Source of the DNA: CAZAMT01 sp964486145
Lineage (GTDB): Bacteria; Bacteroidota; Bacteroidia; Bacteroidales; JAAAOM01
NCBI GenBank assembly: GCA_964486145.1
Contig: CAZAMT010000277.1
Coordinates: forward strand, 1 to 5,634
Direction: 5' to 3'
Length of the DNA: 5,634 nt
A model generated the notes under the pieces. The model worked only from the letters and a program-made list of their open reading frames with translations. It did no database searches and was not told where the DNA came from. Positions 1 to 5,634 of the stretch are shown piece by piece. Each line of letters starts with the position of its first letter. Within the stretch, counting starts at the first letter, position 1. A program made the translations under genes and the position numbers.

Positions 1-21
1 GATGTTGTTAAAACTGTTTAA
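1..21 (+). CDS. Possible 3' end of an upstream gene (partial)
   Basis: Frame 1 reads six codons (DVVKTV) and then TAA at 19-21, seven bases before a strong terminator hairpin. A plus-strand gene ending here would explain why the hairpin is stronger when read as plus-strand RNA. Six residues are too few to identify a product. Frame 3 also stops early (7-9), so the choice of frame rests only on its position next to the terminator. Confidence 0.3.
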   Translation, partial: DVVKTV

Positions 22-27
22 AAACGT

Positions 28-61
28 AAATGGTTCTATTGATACATAGAGCCATTTTTTT
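28..61 (+). terminator. Intrinsic terminator between convergent genes
   Basis: TGGTTCTAT (31-39) pairs with ATAGAGCCA (46-54) over nine base pairs, one of them a G-U wobble, around a six-base loop. The stem can be extended by A28-30 against T55-57, and a run of seven T follows (55-61). In plus-strand RNA the stem is fully paired. In minus-strand RNA the wobble becomes an A-C mismatch, but flanking A/T runs still give a terminator-like shape. It probably ends the gene to the left and may also stop the pirin transcript, whose stop codon overlaps the T run. Confidence 0.6.
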
Positions 62-1085
62 ATTTGATTTCCTCCCTTCCATCCGCATACTTTGCAAATC
101 TTCCCGGATTTTTGCCATGCACATGATCATAGGATGGCCATGGCCATCCGCCAAATTGTGTTCTTCTATAGTCCTGGAAGGCTTCATGGATCTCTGAGGT
201 TGTATTCATCACAAATGGGCCGTGTTGAACAACCGGTTCGTTGATGGGCATTCCCTGTAAAAGCAGCAAAAAAGATTCGGAACTGCCATTCTCAAGAATC
301 ACCGGCTGATCTGCAAGTAAATCAACTGAATGATATGTATTAACCTCTATCCCGGCGATTTCAAGCGCATTTCCATGATAAAAATACAAGGATCTGTTCA
401 CTTCTGCTGATGCCGGTGGTATGCTCCAATGAGCGTCAGCCTCCATTTTAATCAACCAAATACCCACTTCATTCTCTTTATCTGCAGCCCATGAATCAGG
501 CGCAGGTGAAGGAGCTACGGTATTCTCAATTCGACCCGCAACAACGGTTACCTGCGTTGATTTGCCGTTGCTGTCTTTAATTGCAAATACCGGAATATCT
601 TCAGCCCAAAGCATCGTGTAATAAGGATCCGTAAACTTTTTTGCTTTGGGAAGGTTAAGCCATATCTGGAAAAGTTCCAACGGATTGGGTGCATCCGAAT
701 TTAGCAAAGGAAACATCTCTGCATGTTGCAACCCTGCTCCTGCTGTCATCCACTGAACATCCCCGTTGCCATACCTTCCTGAGGCACCGTGCGAATCTGA
801 ATGATCAACAAATCCATTCAAAACAACCGTTACTGTTTCAAATCCACGATGTGGATGTGCAGGAAAACCAGGAATTTTTTCACCGTGATACATACGCCAG
901 CCATCTCTTGTGGTAAAATCCTGCCCAAGATTTCGGCCCTCAAGTGAAGCAGCCGGACCCAACCGATCATTCCCAATCGGATAATGATCAAGGTGATGCA
1001 CACTAAATAAAAAGGGATCCCGGGTTTCCCAGGTAAAACCCAGCGGCTTCATATTTAAAATTAATTTATTGTACATGATGGTCAT
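60..1085 (-). CDS. Pirin family protein (bicupin)
   Basis: The 341-residue product has the hallmarks of the pirin family. HPHRGFETVT (77-86) and QHAEM (120-124) supply the four expected metal ligands H77, H79, H121 and E123 in the N-terminal cupin barrel. The C-terminal pirin motif follows at about 283-314 (GPFVMNT, then EAFQDY and FGGWPW). Pirins are soluble iron-binding cupins. Some bacterial members and human pirin show quercetin 2,3-dioxygenase activity, others act as regulatory partners, and the substrate here cannot be told from sequence. No signal peptide is seen, so it should be cytoplasmic. ATGs at codons 4 and 12 (1076 and 1052) are alternative starts; no Shine-Dalgarno sequence decides between them. 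The conserved part begins near residue 13. It is longer than many bacterial pirins but is not broken. It appears monocistronic and diverges from the lysis pair. Confidence 0.92.
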   Translation of the reverse strand: MTIMYNKLILNMKPLGFTWETRDPFLFSVHHLDHYPIGNDRLGPAASLEGRNLGQDFTTRDGWRMYHGEKIPGFPAHPHRGFETVTVVLNGFVDHSDSHGASGRYGNGDVQWMTAGAGLQHAEMFPLLNSDAPNPLELFQIWLNLPKAKKFTDPYYTMLWAEDIPVFAIKDSNGKSTQVTVVAGRIENTVAPSPAPDSWAADKENEVGIWLIKMEADAHWSIPPASAEVNRSLYFYHGNALEIAGIEVNTYHSVDLLADQPVILENGSSESFLLLLQGMPINEPVVQHGPFVMNTTSEIHEAFQDYRRTQFGGWPWPSYDHVHGKNPGRFAKYADGREEIK

Positions 1086-1254
1086 TTTTTTAGTGACATT
1101 TCATTTATCTAAACAGTTTTCCGCGTAGCATGTTCTTATATCAAGTACCAAAAAAACAATGATGGATTCAAATTTCAAATGCTCCGTTTCAAACCAATCA
1201 TTAATAAATATAATTGGAATCAAAATAATCCTGTAATTTATATATTATTAAGAA

Positions 1255-1289
1255 TTACATACTTGACTTATATACAGAATTATATGTAA
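1255..1289. promoter_or_regulatory. Inverted repeat around the lysis-pair promoter (possible operator)
   Basis: TTACATA (1255-1261) and TATGTAA (1283-1289) are perfect 7-base inverted copies, 21 bases apart. They flank the candidate -33 TTG, and the right arm overlaps the candidate -7 element. This position would suit a repressor site controlling the holin and amidase genes. The region is very AT-rich, so a chance match is quite possible. Confidence 0.25.
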
Positions 1290-1294
1290 ATTTA
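1263..1294 (+). promoter_or_regulatory. Candidate Bacteroidota-type promoter for the holin-amidase pair
   Basis: TTG at 1263-1265 is followed after 21 bases by TAAATTTA (1287-1294), one base away from the Bacteroidota -7 consensus TAnnTTTG. The spacing fits the known -33/-7 arrangement of that phylum. The element ends 34 bases before the holin ATG, which predicts a short leader of roughly 25-30 bases. It is a motif match only. Confidence 0.35.
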
Positions 1295-1328
1295 ACTGTT
1301 CAATTATTAACCTTTTAAACCAATAATC

Positions 1329-1838
1329 ATGTCCATAATCTCAAAACTTTTCAGCGGAGGAATCTCGGATATTGTTGACAGCGTAGGCGGTGTACTTGAT
1401 AAATTCACATTGTCGAAACAGGAAAAAGAAGAAATCAAGCTCGAAATGCATGGACGCATGATGCAGATAGAAAACGAAATTGAAAAAACATATCGAACGG
1501 AGTTGGAAACACGCTCCGATATTATAAAAAGCGAGTTGGCACAAGGCGATATGTACACGAAACGGGCACGGCCAACAATCATTTACATGGGATTGCTGTT
1601 TATTTTTATCGTGCATGTGCTGGTTCCTGTTATTGCTTATGCTTCGGGTACACCAAAAGCAAATATGCCTGATATTAATTTACCTCAGGAATTCTGGTGG
1701 GCATGGGGAGTGGTTGTTGGCGTATATGGAGCAGGTCGTTCTGCTGAAAAGTTGGGTGTTGTAAACAAATTTACCCAGGCTGCCACCGGTTCCGGGGCTT
1801 ATAAAGCATCCACGAAAAAAGATTCTATTGTTGGCTAA
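1329..1838 (+). CDS. Holin-like membrane protein, GTA_holin_3TM type
   Basis: The 169-residue product resembles the '3TM holin for gene-transfer-agent release' family (PF11351 as I recall it). An N-terminal amphipathic stretch (about 4-25) and a charged, probably coiled-coil region (29-70) precede the family-typical RARP turn (79-82). A clear membrane helix follows at about 83-106, and a second at about 121-137 in the FWWAWG...GVYGAGRSAEK stretch (122-141). Only two strongly hydrophobic helices are visible; a third would have to be the weak N-terminal one. The tail (142-169) is polar and rich in Ser, Thr and Lys. Holins make pores in the inner membrane so that a cytoplasmic endolysin can reach the wall. 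The gene directly downstream encodes such an amidase after a 17-base gap, which supports the call and suggests one operon. There is no Shine-Dalgarno sequence; the ATG at 1329 fits the start of the amphipathic segment. Holin function is inferred from family and neighbour. Confidence 0.82.
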   Translation: MSIISKLFSGGISDIVDSVGGVLDKFTLSKQEKEEIKLEMHGRMMQIENEIEKTYRTELETRSDIIKSELAQGDMYTKRARPTIIYMGLLFIFIVHVLVPVIAYASGTPKANMPDINLPQEFWWAWGVVVGVYGAGRSAEKLGVVNKFTQAATGSGAYKASTKKDSIVG

Positions 1839-1855
1839 ACCAGAAAAAACCAATT

Positions 1856-2698
1856 ATGAAAATTCAAGATCACCAACTGGTTCCGGAAAACGACGAGGAA
1901 AATATCCGCTTTGAGAAAACACCAAATCAGTCCGGCCCATTTAATGACCATTTACCTGATACCATCATTATTCACTACACAGGAGGCAATTCGATTGAAT
2001 CCAGTGTCAACTGGTTAAAAAATCCGAAAGCGAATGCATCCGCTCATGTAGTGGTTGGAAAAACCGGAGAAATTGTGCAAATGGTCCCATTGAATATTAT
2101 TGCATGGCATGCCGGTGCAAGCCGTTGGAAAGGCCGACAGCGCTTAAACAATTACAGCATTGGAATTGAAATTGATAATGCAGGTTTGCTCGAAAAACGG
2201 GCTGAAGGATATTATACCTATTTCGATAAAAGAATGAGCAATCAAAAAGTGGTTCTGGCCCGGCATAAACATGGCGATGAAGAAAAAGCATGGGAAGCAT
2301 ATAATGAAAAACAAATTGCAACTGTTGAAGAAATTTGTCGCCTTTTAAAAGACACTTACAATATCAATGAAATACTGGGACATGACGATGTCGCCCCGGG
2401 AAGAAAAATTGATCCCGGCCCTGCCTTTCCTTTGCAGAAATTGCAGGATAAAATACTGTTCGGACGAACCGATGAAAATCCGTATTTCGGAGATTTGGAA
2501 ACATCAATGGGTTACCGCGGTGTTGTGACCGCAGAATATTTAAACATCAGGTCAAAACCCAATATAAGTTCATTAAAAATAACCGATCCGCTGCCACGTG
2601 GAACCCGTGTTAAAATTTTAAAACAAAAAAATGAATGGTTTTATGTGGATGTTGACATATCAGGCTGGGTTCATAAAAACTGGATTAAAACATCCTGA
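1856..2698 (+). CDS. N-acetylmuramoyl-L-alanine amidase (AmpD-like Amidase_2) with C-terminal SH3 domain
   Basis: This 280-residue enzyme should cleave the bond between N-acetylmuramic acid and L-alanine in peptidoglycan. The Amidase_2 domain spans about 30-200. By comparison with AmpD, zinc ligands are H40 (IIIHYT), H176 (GHDDVAPGRK) and D186 (KIDPGP), with catalytic E105 (SIGIE) and K184; the SAH (62-64) and AWHAG (83-87) motifs are also kept. All key residues are present, so it is predicted active. A bacterial SH3 domain follows at about 222-280 (YLNIRSKP near 228-235, then GWVHKNWI at 270-277) and likely binds the wall. There is no signal peptide or lipobox, so export must depend on another route, most simply the holin-like protein encoded 17 bases upstream. 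It differs from plain AmpD recycling enzymes in its SH3 domain and neighbour. A role in muropeptide recycling, as for AmpD, is the main alternative. Confidence 0.93.
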   Translation: MKIQDHQLVPENDEENIRFEKTPNQSGPFNDHLPDTIIIHYTGGNSIESSVNWLKNPKANASAHVVVGKTGEIVQMVPLNIIAWHAGASRWKGRQRLNNYSIGIEIDNAGLLEKRAEGYYTYFDKRMSNQKVVLARHKHGDEEKAWEAYNEKQIATVEEICRLLKDTYNINEILGHDDVAPGRKIDPGPAFPLQKLQDKILFGRTDENPYFGDLETSMGYRGVVTAEYLNIRSKPNISSLKITDPLPRGTRVKILKQKNEWFYVDVDISGWVHKNWIKTS

Positions 2699-2732
2699 AA
2701 AGTGCGTTTTGTGTAATCGTAATTGTACTCAT

Positions 2733-2756
2733 TGGCTTACTGTAATCCATTTTTTT
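2733..2756 (+). terminator. Weak candidate terminator after the amidase gene
   Basis: TGG (2733-2735) pairs with CCA (2747-2749). After one C-T mismatch, TTA (2737-2739) pairs with TAA (2743-2745) around a three-base loop, and seven T follow (2750-2756). The stem is short and interrupted, so efficiency is doubtful, but it lies 35 bases past the amidase stop and just before the convergent gene's end. Confidence 0.35.
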
Positions 2757-2759
2757 AAC

Positions 2760-4523
2760 CTAATCTTCAATTAGCAGGTTTTTCATTTTTTGCACAAGCA
2801 CCTCAACCTGAAATGGTTTACTAATGTATTCGTTCATTCCTGCAGCAAGACAGGTCTCTTTGTCACCTGCCAACGCGTTTGCTGTAATAGCAATGATGGG
2901 TGTGTGAGTATTCGTACTCAGTTCTAATTCCCGAATTTTCTTGGTTGCAATGATGCCATCCATCACGGGCATTTGAATATCCATCAGAATCAGGTCATAC
3001 TTTGATGTACCAAACTTATCCAGCGCTTCCTTTCCGTTATTGGCAACATCAATGTTTCTGACTACCTTTTTCAGACTTAAAATAACAATTTTTTGATTGA
3101 TCAGGTTGTCCTCCACCAGAAGCACATTTGCTTCATCCAGTTTGACCTTTTTGGATGGTTTGGGCAAGTCGATCTGAATCTCCTGCCTTTCCATCCCGGG
3201 CTGAGAAACAGGCCTGACTTGGGCTTTTGCAGACTTCTGATAAATCAATGAAAATTCAAAAACAACACCATCCTCCTTTGCCAAAATATGAAGCTTACCA
3301 TTGCTATTGTGTTTCAAAATCTTTTTTGCAATGGTAAAATCGCATTTTGGTGTATCCTTAATCAATTGCTCGTCTTTAACCTTTTCAATAAATTTCTTGG
3401 TTGTGCCTTTTACGTCATTATCATGCAGGGGCAACGTCGTGTTCGTTTCAATGATTACAGGGATAATCACGTTATCCTCGGTTTCCTTCAATTCATTGAT
3501 GGAGACTTTTATCCAGGATTTATCTTTAAACTTGTGATCAGCAATATTCTCAAAAATATTCAGAAAAATCTGCTTCATACGTATCGGATCTCCGAAAAGA
3601 TGAATTACACTATCTCTGGATTTGTACTCAATAGCTACATCCTGTTGATGCTGATCATTAACAATGGAAAATACCTGGTTCAATGCAGCATTTAATTCAA
3701 AATTAATATTGTTTGGTTCGGAATTGGTTAGTTCCACATTCGATACCTTCACAATGTTATTAACAATATTTACAAGGTTCGATGTAGAGGCAATGATGGT
3801 ATCTATCAAATCGCGTTGATGCTCATTCAGTTTTGTGTCATTTACCAAATTGGTAATAACCATAATGTTATTTAACGGGGTTCGGATTTGATGAGATAAG
3901 TTGGATATAAACTCATCTTTGGACTTATTTTCTTCCCGCAACAACTGTATTTTGTTATCCAGCTTGGCAAGGTGCATAAAGCTGATCCGGTCTAAAAGGT
4001 AAATGAGAACATGCACCAACGAATATGATATCAATATACTGATAAGTTCAAAAACGGTAAATGTATATTTACTACCATTCAATACAGGAATCGAAAAAAC
4101 CAACATGGTAAAAACCAGGAATATGAGTGAATAAATATTACCTTCCCTGGTGCCGCGCAAAGGTATTACCAGTAGCGGAAAACAGTAAAAAAATATGAAA
4201 TATCCCCTGCCAAGGGACCCCATAAACATAAATACAACAAAACTGATGAGAAAAGAGCTTATGATGAGAAAAGAGCTTGTGGAATTTTTATCAGGTTTGC
4301 GAACAAAATACATATTGATCACAAGAATCAGGGCTGATGTAAACAGAGATATGGTTAATATATGATTCTCACTTAAAACAGATAAAATCGCAAATACGGG
4401 AAAAAATATAAGCCCGGCCAGGTTATAAAACCGTATGAGCAATGACCGAATAACCGATTTTAAATCGTATTCTCCTTTTATTTGATTTATAAAAATCTCT
4501 GTAATTTTTGAAGTAGTTGTCAT
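2760..4523 (-). CDS. Membrane hybrid sensor histidine kinase/response regulator with degenerate ATP-binding domain
   Basis: The product is 587 residues from the ATG at 4523; an in-frame TTG one codon earlier is a less likely start. Six hydrophobic segments (about 27-50, 54-73, 82-102, 105-122, 129-149, 156-179) form a membrane sensor module without an obvious large periplasmic domain. A short coiled coil (about 182-206) leads to a HisKA domain with SHQIRTPLN, phospho-acceptor H211. The HATPase-like region keeps GDPxRxxQ (311-318) and an N-box with N322 and N326, but where DxGxG (G1) and GxGxG (G2) are expected it reads ETNTTLP (359-365) and KCDFTIAKKIL (393-403). The final strands (about 408-428) are recognisable. 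The C-terminal receiver domain (about 466-583) looks functional: E471, D472, phospho-acceptor D515 in LMDIQMP, T547 and K569. There is no DNA-binding output domain. It may be a pseudokinase that is phosphorylated by, or controls, another kinase. The signal and partner are unknown. It is convergent with the lysis pair and likely transcribed alone. Confidence 0.9.
   Translation of the reverse strand: MTTTSKITEIFINQIKGEYDLKSVIRSLLIRFYNLAGLIFFPVFAILSVLSENHILTISLFTSALILVINMYFVRKPDKNSTSSFLIISSFLISFVVFMFMGSLGRGYFIFFYCFPLLVIPLRGTREGNIYSLIFLVFTMLVFSIPVLNGSKYTFTVFELISILISYSLVHVLIYLLDRISFMHLAKLDNKIQLLREENKSKDEFISNLSHQIRTPLNNIMVITNLVNDTKLNEHQRDLIDTIIASTSNLVNIVNNIVKVSNVELTNSEPNNINFELNAALNQVFSIVNDQHQQDVAIEYKSRDSVIHLFGDPIRMKQIFLNIFENIADHKFKDKSWIKVSINELKETEDNVIIPVIIETNTTLPLHDNDVKGTTKKFIEKVKDEQLIKDTPKCDFTIAKKILKHNSNGKLHILAKEDGVVFEFSLIYQKSAKAQVRPVSQPGMERQEIQIDLPKPSKKVKLDEANVLLVEDNLINQKIVILSLKKVVRNIDVANNGKEALDKFGTSKYDLILMDIQMPVMDGIIATKKIRELELSTNTHTPIIAITANALAGDKETCLAAGMNEYISKPFQVEVLVQKMKNLLIED
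4244..4278. repeat. 18-base tandem duplication inside the sensor gene
   Basis: The 17-base unit TGATGAGAAAAGAGCTT occurs at 4244-4260 and again at 4262-4278, a perfect repeat with an 18-base period. The period is six codons, so the frame is kept and the protein carries SSFLII then SSFLIS (residues 83-94) at the start of the third membrane helix. Near identity suggests a recent replication-slippage event. Confidence 0.85.
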
Positions 4524-4945
4524 CAAATGTTTGATTTCCCAGAATGTATCACTGCCACAAATATATCATTTCTTAAAAATAAAGAAAAAAAAATGTATAA
4601 CCTAATAGACAAATGTAGAAGCTATATCCTTAAATTCCATCTTAATTTTTACCAGTGGTTCAATTACGTAGATGAGCAGTCTTTTATTATATCTATTCCG
4701 TACAGAATGATTTTTTCTTATGAAATACCGTAAATTTGTAAATAAAGAAAAAAGCGCTGAAATTTTACATTATTAAAAAAACGAAGTAGCTCTTTAACCG
4801 GTTTACCTGTTTATGTTGAATTCTCATTGTTTTAGTGAACGATACATAAAATACCATTGTTAAATGGAACAGAAATTGATGATAATTCACATAACTATTT
4901 AAACAAAACCAATATAATTCTGATGCAAAAATAAAACTGCTGTTT
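4524..4945. other. Divergent intergenic region, 422 bases, no supported gene
   Basis: This strongly AT-rich stretch separates the divergent sensor and secreted-protein genes. Minus-strand promoter-like elements lie at 4558-4565 and 4610-4617, and a plus-strand TAAATTTG lies at 4731-4738, about 207 bases before the next ATG. None has a well-placed -33 TTG. Two short ORFs (4527-4733 plus, 4765-4986 minus) look like chance reading frames. I see no tRNA, recognised riboswitch or convincing terminator. A long leader or small RNA cannot be excluded. Confidence 0.6.
4558..4565 (-). promoter_or_regulatory. Candidate -7 element for the sensor kinase gene
   Basis: Read on the minus strand this is TATATTTG, an exact match to the Bacteroidota -7 consensus TAnnTTTG. 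It ends 34 bases before the ATG at 4523, the same distance as the element before the holin gene. No TTG is found at the -33 position; a T-rich run lies there instead. A second exact match (TACATTTG) at 4617-4610 is an alternative. Confidence 0.35.
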
Positions 4946-5620
4946 ATGAAATATCCTATCGTATTCATATTATTTGTTTCATTCATTTTTAATCTTTACG
5001 GCCAGGACTCAACCGACATGGTAAAGTATTCTCCTGATTTTAAATTTAATGATGGTATTTATGTAAATTTTGAGCAGGTGAAAGCCAATGATCCAATTCC
5101 AAAGTCACGTCTTTTAACCACTGTTGGTTACAACGACCGCGAATTTTTCGAAAGGCTAACCCAAAACAAAGAAATTGCTTTTTATGACCAGTTTGGAACA
5201 CAGCAAAGCATCCCTACGAAATCAATCTGGGGATATAGCAATAATGGTGTTTTATTTATCAATCTGAATAATACATTCAATCGAATTACAGTTATTGGCA
5301 ATATCTGTCATTTTGTGGCTAACCAAACAACATACTACCGCGATTATTATGACCCGTACTATCACGGTAATCCCTATTATAACAGGTACGGAGGTTATCC
5401 CTACAATACAAGAAAACAATCTGAATTACGCCAGTATGTTTTGGATTTTGAATCCGGTGAAGTATATGATTATGAGATTTCTACAATGGAAATACTGCTA
5501 ATGAGAGACCCCGAATTACATGATGAATACGCCAACCTGAGAAAGAAAAAAAAGAAGCAACTTAAATTTTATTATTTACGTAAGTTTAACGAAAGAAATC
5601 CGTTATACATACCAAAGTAA
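4946..5620 (+). CDS. Secreted protein of unknown function with tyrosine-rich segment
   Basis: I do not recognise a named family. The 224-residue product begins with a short, very hydrophobic signal peptide (MKYP then a core at about 4-17, likely cleaved near LYG/QDS at 19-20), so it should be periplasmic or otherwise exported; no lipobox cysteine is present. The mature part opens with DFKFNDGIYVNFEQ (31-44), a style of opening I associate with hypothetical proteins of Bacteroidia. A low-complexity stretch at about 130-153 holds 11 tyrosines in 24 residues, many as YY pairs with Gly, Pro, Asn and Arg. It is followed by a strand-like segment (YVLDFESGEVYDYEI, 164-178) and a basic helix with five consecutive lysines (200-204). 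The only cysteine is C121. No catalytic motif is visible. The ATG at 4946 is chosen because it places the signal peptide at the N-terminus. No Shine-Dalgarno sequence is seen. It may be an envelope-associated protein, but that is only inference from the signal peptide. Confidence 0.85.
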   Translation: MKYPIVFILFVSFIFNLYGQDSTDMVKYSPDFKFNDGIYVNFEQVKANDPIPKSRLLTTVGYNDREFFERLTQNKEIAFYDQFGTQQSIPTKSIWGYSNNGVLFINLNNTFNRITVIGNICHFVANQTTYYRDYYDPYYHGNPYYNRYGGYPYNTRKQSELRQYVLDFESGEVYDYEISTMEILLMRDPELHDEYANLRKKKKKQLKFYYLRKFNERNPLYIPK

Positions 5621-5634
5621 TAATAAATAATAAA

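Noticed and set aside
689..916. 75-codon plus-strand frame opposite the pirin gene
   Set aside because: It is a shadow of the conserved pirin coding sequence, with no family resemblance.
1307..1616. Two minus-strand reading frames (1307-1582 and 1341-1616) opposite the holin gene
   Set aside because: Both lie almost wholly antisense to a well-supported gene, have odd compositions rich in Ser, Phe, Cys and Ile, and show no recognisable domain.
2097..2321. 74-codon minus-strand frame opposite the amidase gene
   Set aside because: It is antisense to the conserved amidase core, and its composition (many His, Cys, Phe) is typical of a shadow.
3288..3695. Plus-strand frames of 135 and 78 codons opposite the sensor gene
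   Set aside because: They mirror the HATPase-like region of the sensor. The sensor's preserved domain order on the other strand explains this coding potential.
4524..4526. TTG as start codon of the sensor gene
   Set aside because: An ATG follows immediately in frame at 4523-4521 and is the simpler start; the difference is one residue.
4527..4733. 68-codon plus-strand frame in the divergent spacer
   Set aside because: Its start overlaps the upstream region of the sensor gene, and its Phe/Tyr/Ile/Lys/Asn-rich composition is what AT-rich DNA gives by chance. No domain or start signal is seen.
4796..4803. AACCGGTT palindrome in the divergent spacer
   Set aside because: Eight bases with no loop and no extended arms cannot form a terminator and are too short to claim as an operator.
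4765..4986. 73-codon minus-strand frame overlapping the start of the secreted-protein gene
   Set aside because: It overlaps the signal-peptide codons on the other strand and shows no recognisable motif.
5295..5501. 68-codon plus-strand frame inside the secreted-protein gene
   Set aside because: It is an out-of-frame shadow of the tyrosine-rich coding stretch. The main frame has a signal peptide and runs the full length.

Overview
The window looks like a piece of a Bacteroidota chromosome, probably class Bacteroidia. The reasons are AT-rich intergenic DNA, no Shine-Dalgarno sequences in front of the genes, promoter-like elements close to TAnnTTTG, and protein types common in that phylum. The taxon is an inference from these traits, not from a marker gene.

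Layout from left to right. Bases 1-61 hold the possible last codons of a plus-strand gene and a good hairpin plus T-run terminator. Bases 60-1085 (minus) encode a pirin-family cupin protein with an intact metal site. Bases 1086-1328 are an AT-rich spacer with a candidate promoter and a small inverted repeat. Bases 1329-2698 (plus) hold a tight two-gene cassette: a GTA-type holin-like membrane protein, then 17 bases later an AmpD-like peptidoglycan amidase with a C-terminal SH3 domain and no signal peptide. Convergent to it, bases 2760-4523 (minus) encode a six-helix membrane hybrid sensor histidine kinase/response regulator. Its ATP-binding domain has lost the G1 and G2 boxes, while the receiver domain is intact. 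Bases 4524-4945 are a non-coding divergent region. Bases 4946-5620 (plus) encode a secreted protein of unknown function with a tyrosine-rich segment.

How they may work together. The holin and amidase form a self-contained lysis or wall-remodelling pair. The amidase has no export signal, so a membrane-permeabilising partner would explain how it reaches peptidoglycan. No capsid, tail, integrase or other phage gene is visible, so the pair stands alone here. The neighbouring sensor is not co-transcribed with it, and any regulatory link is speculation. The points most worth a second look are the orphan lysis pair and the apparent pseudokinase with a working-looking receiver domain. No CRISPR array, tRNA, rRNA or insertion sequence was seen.
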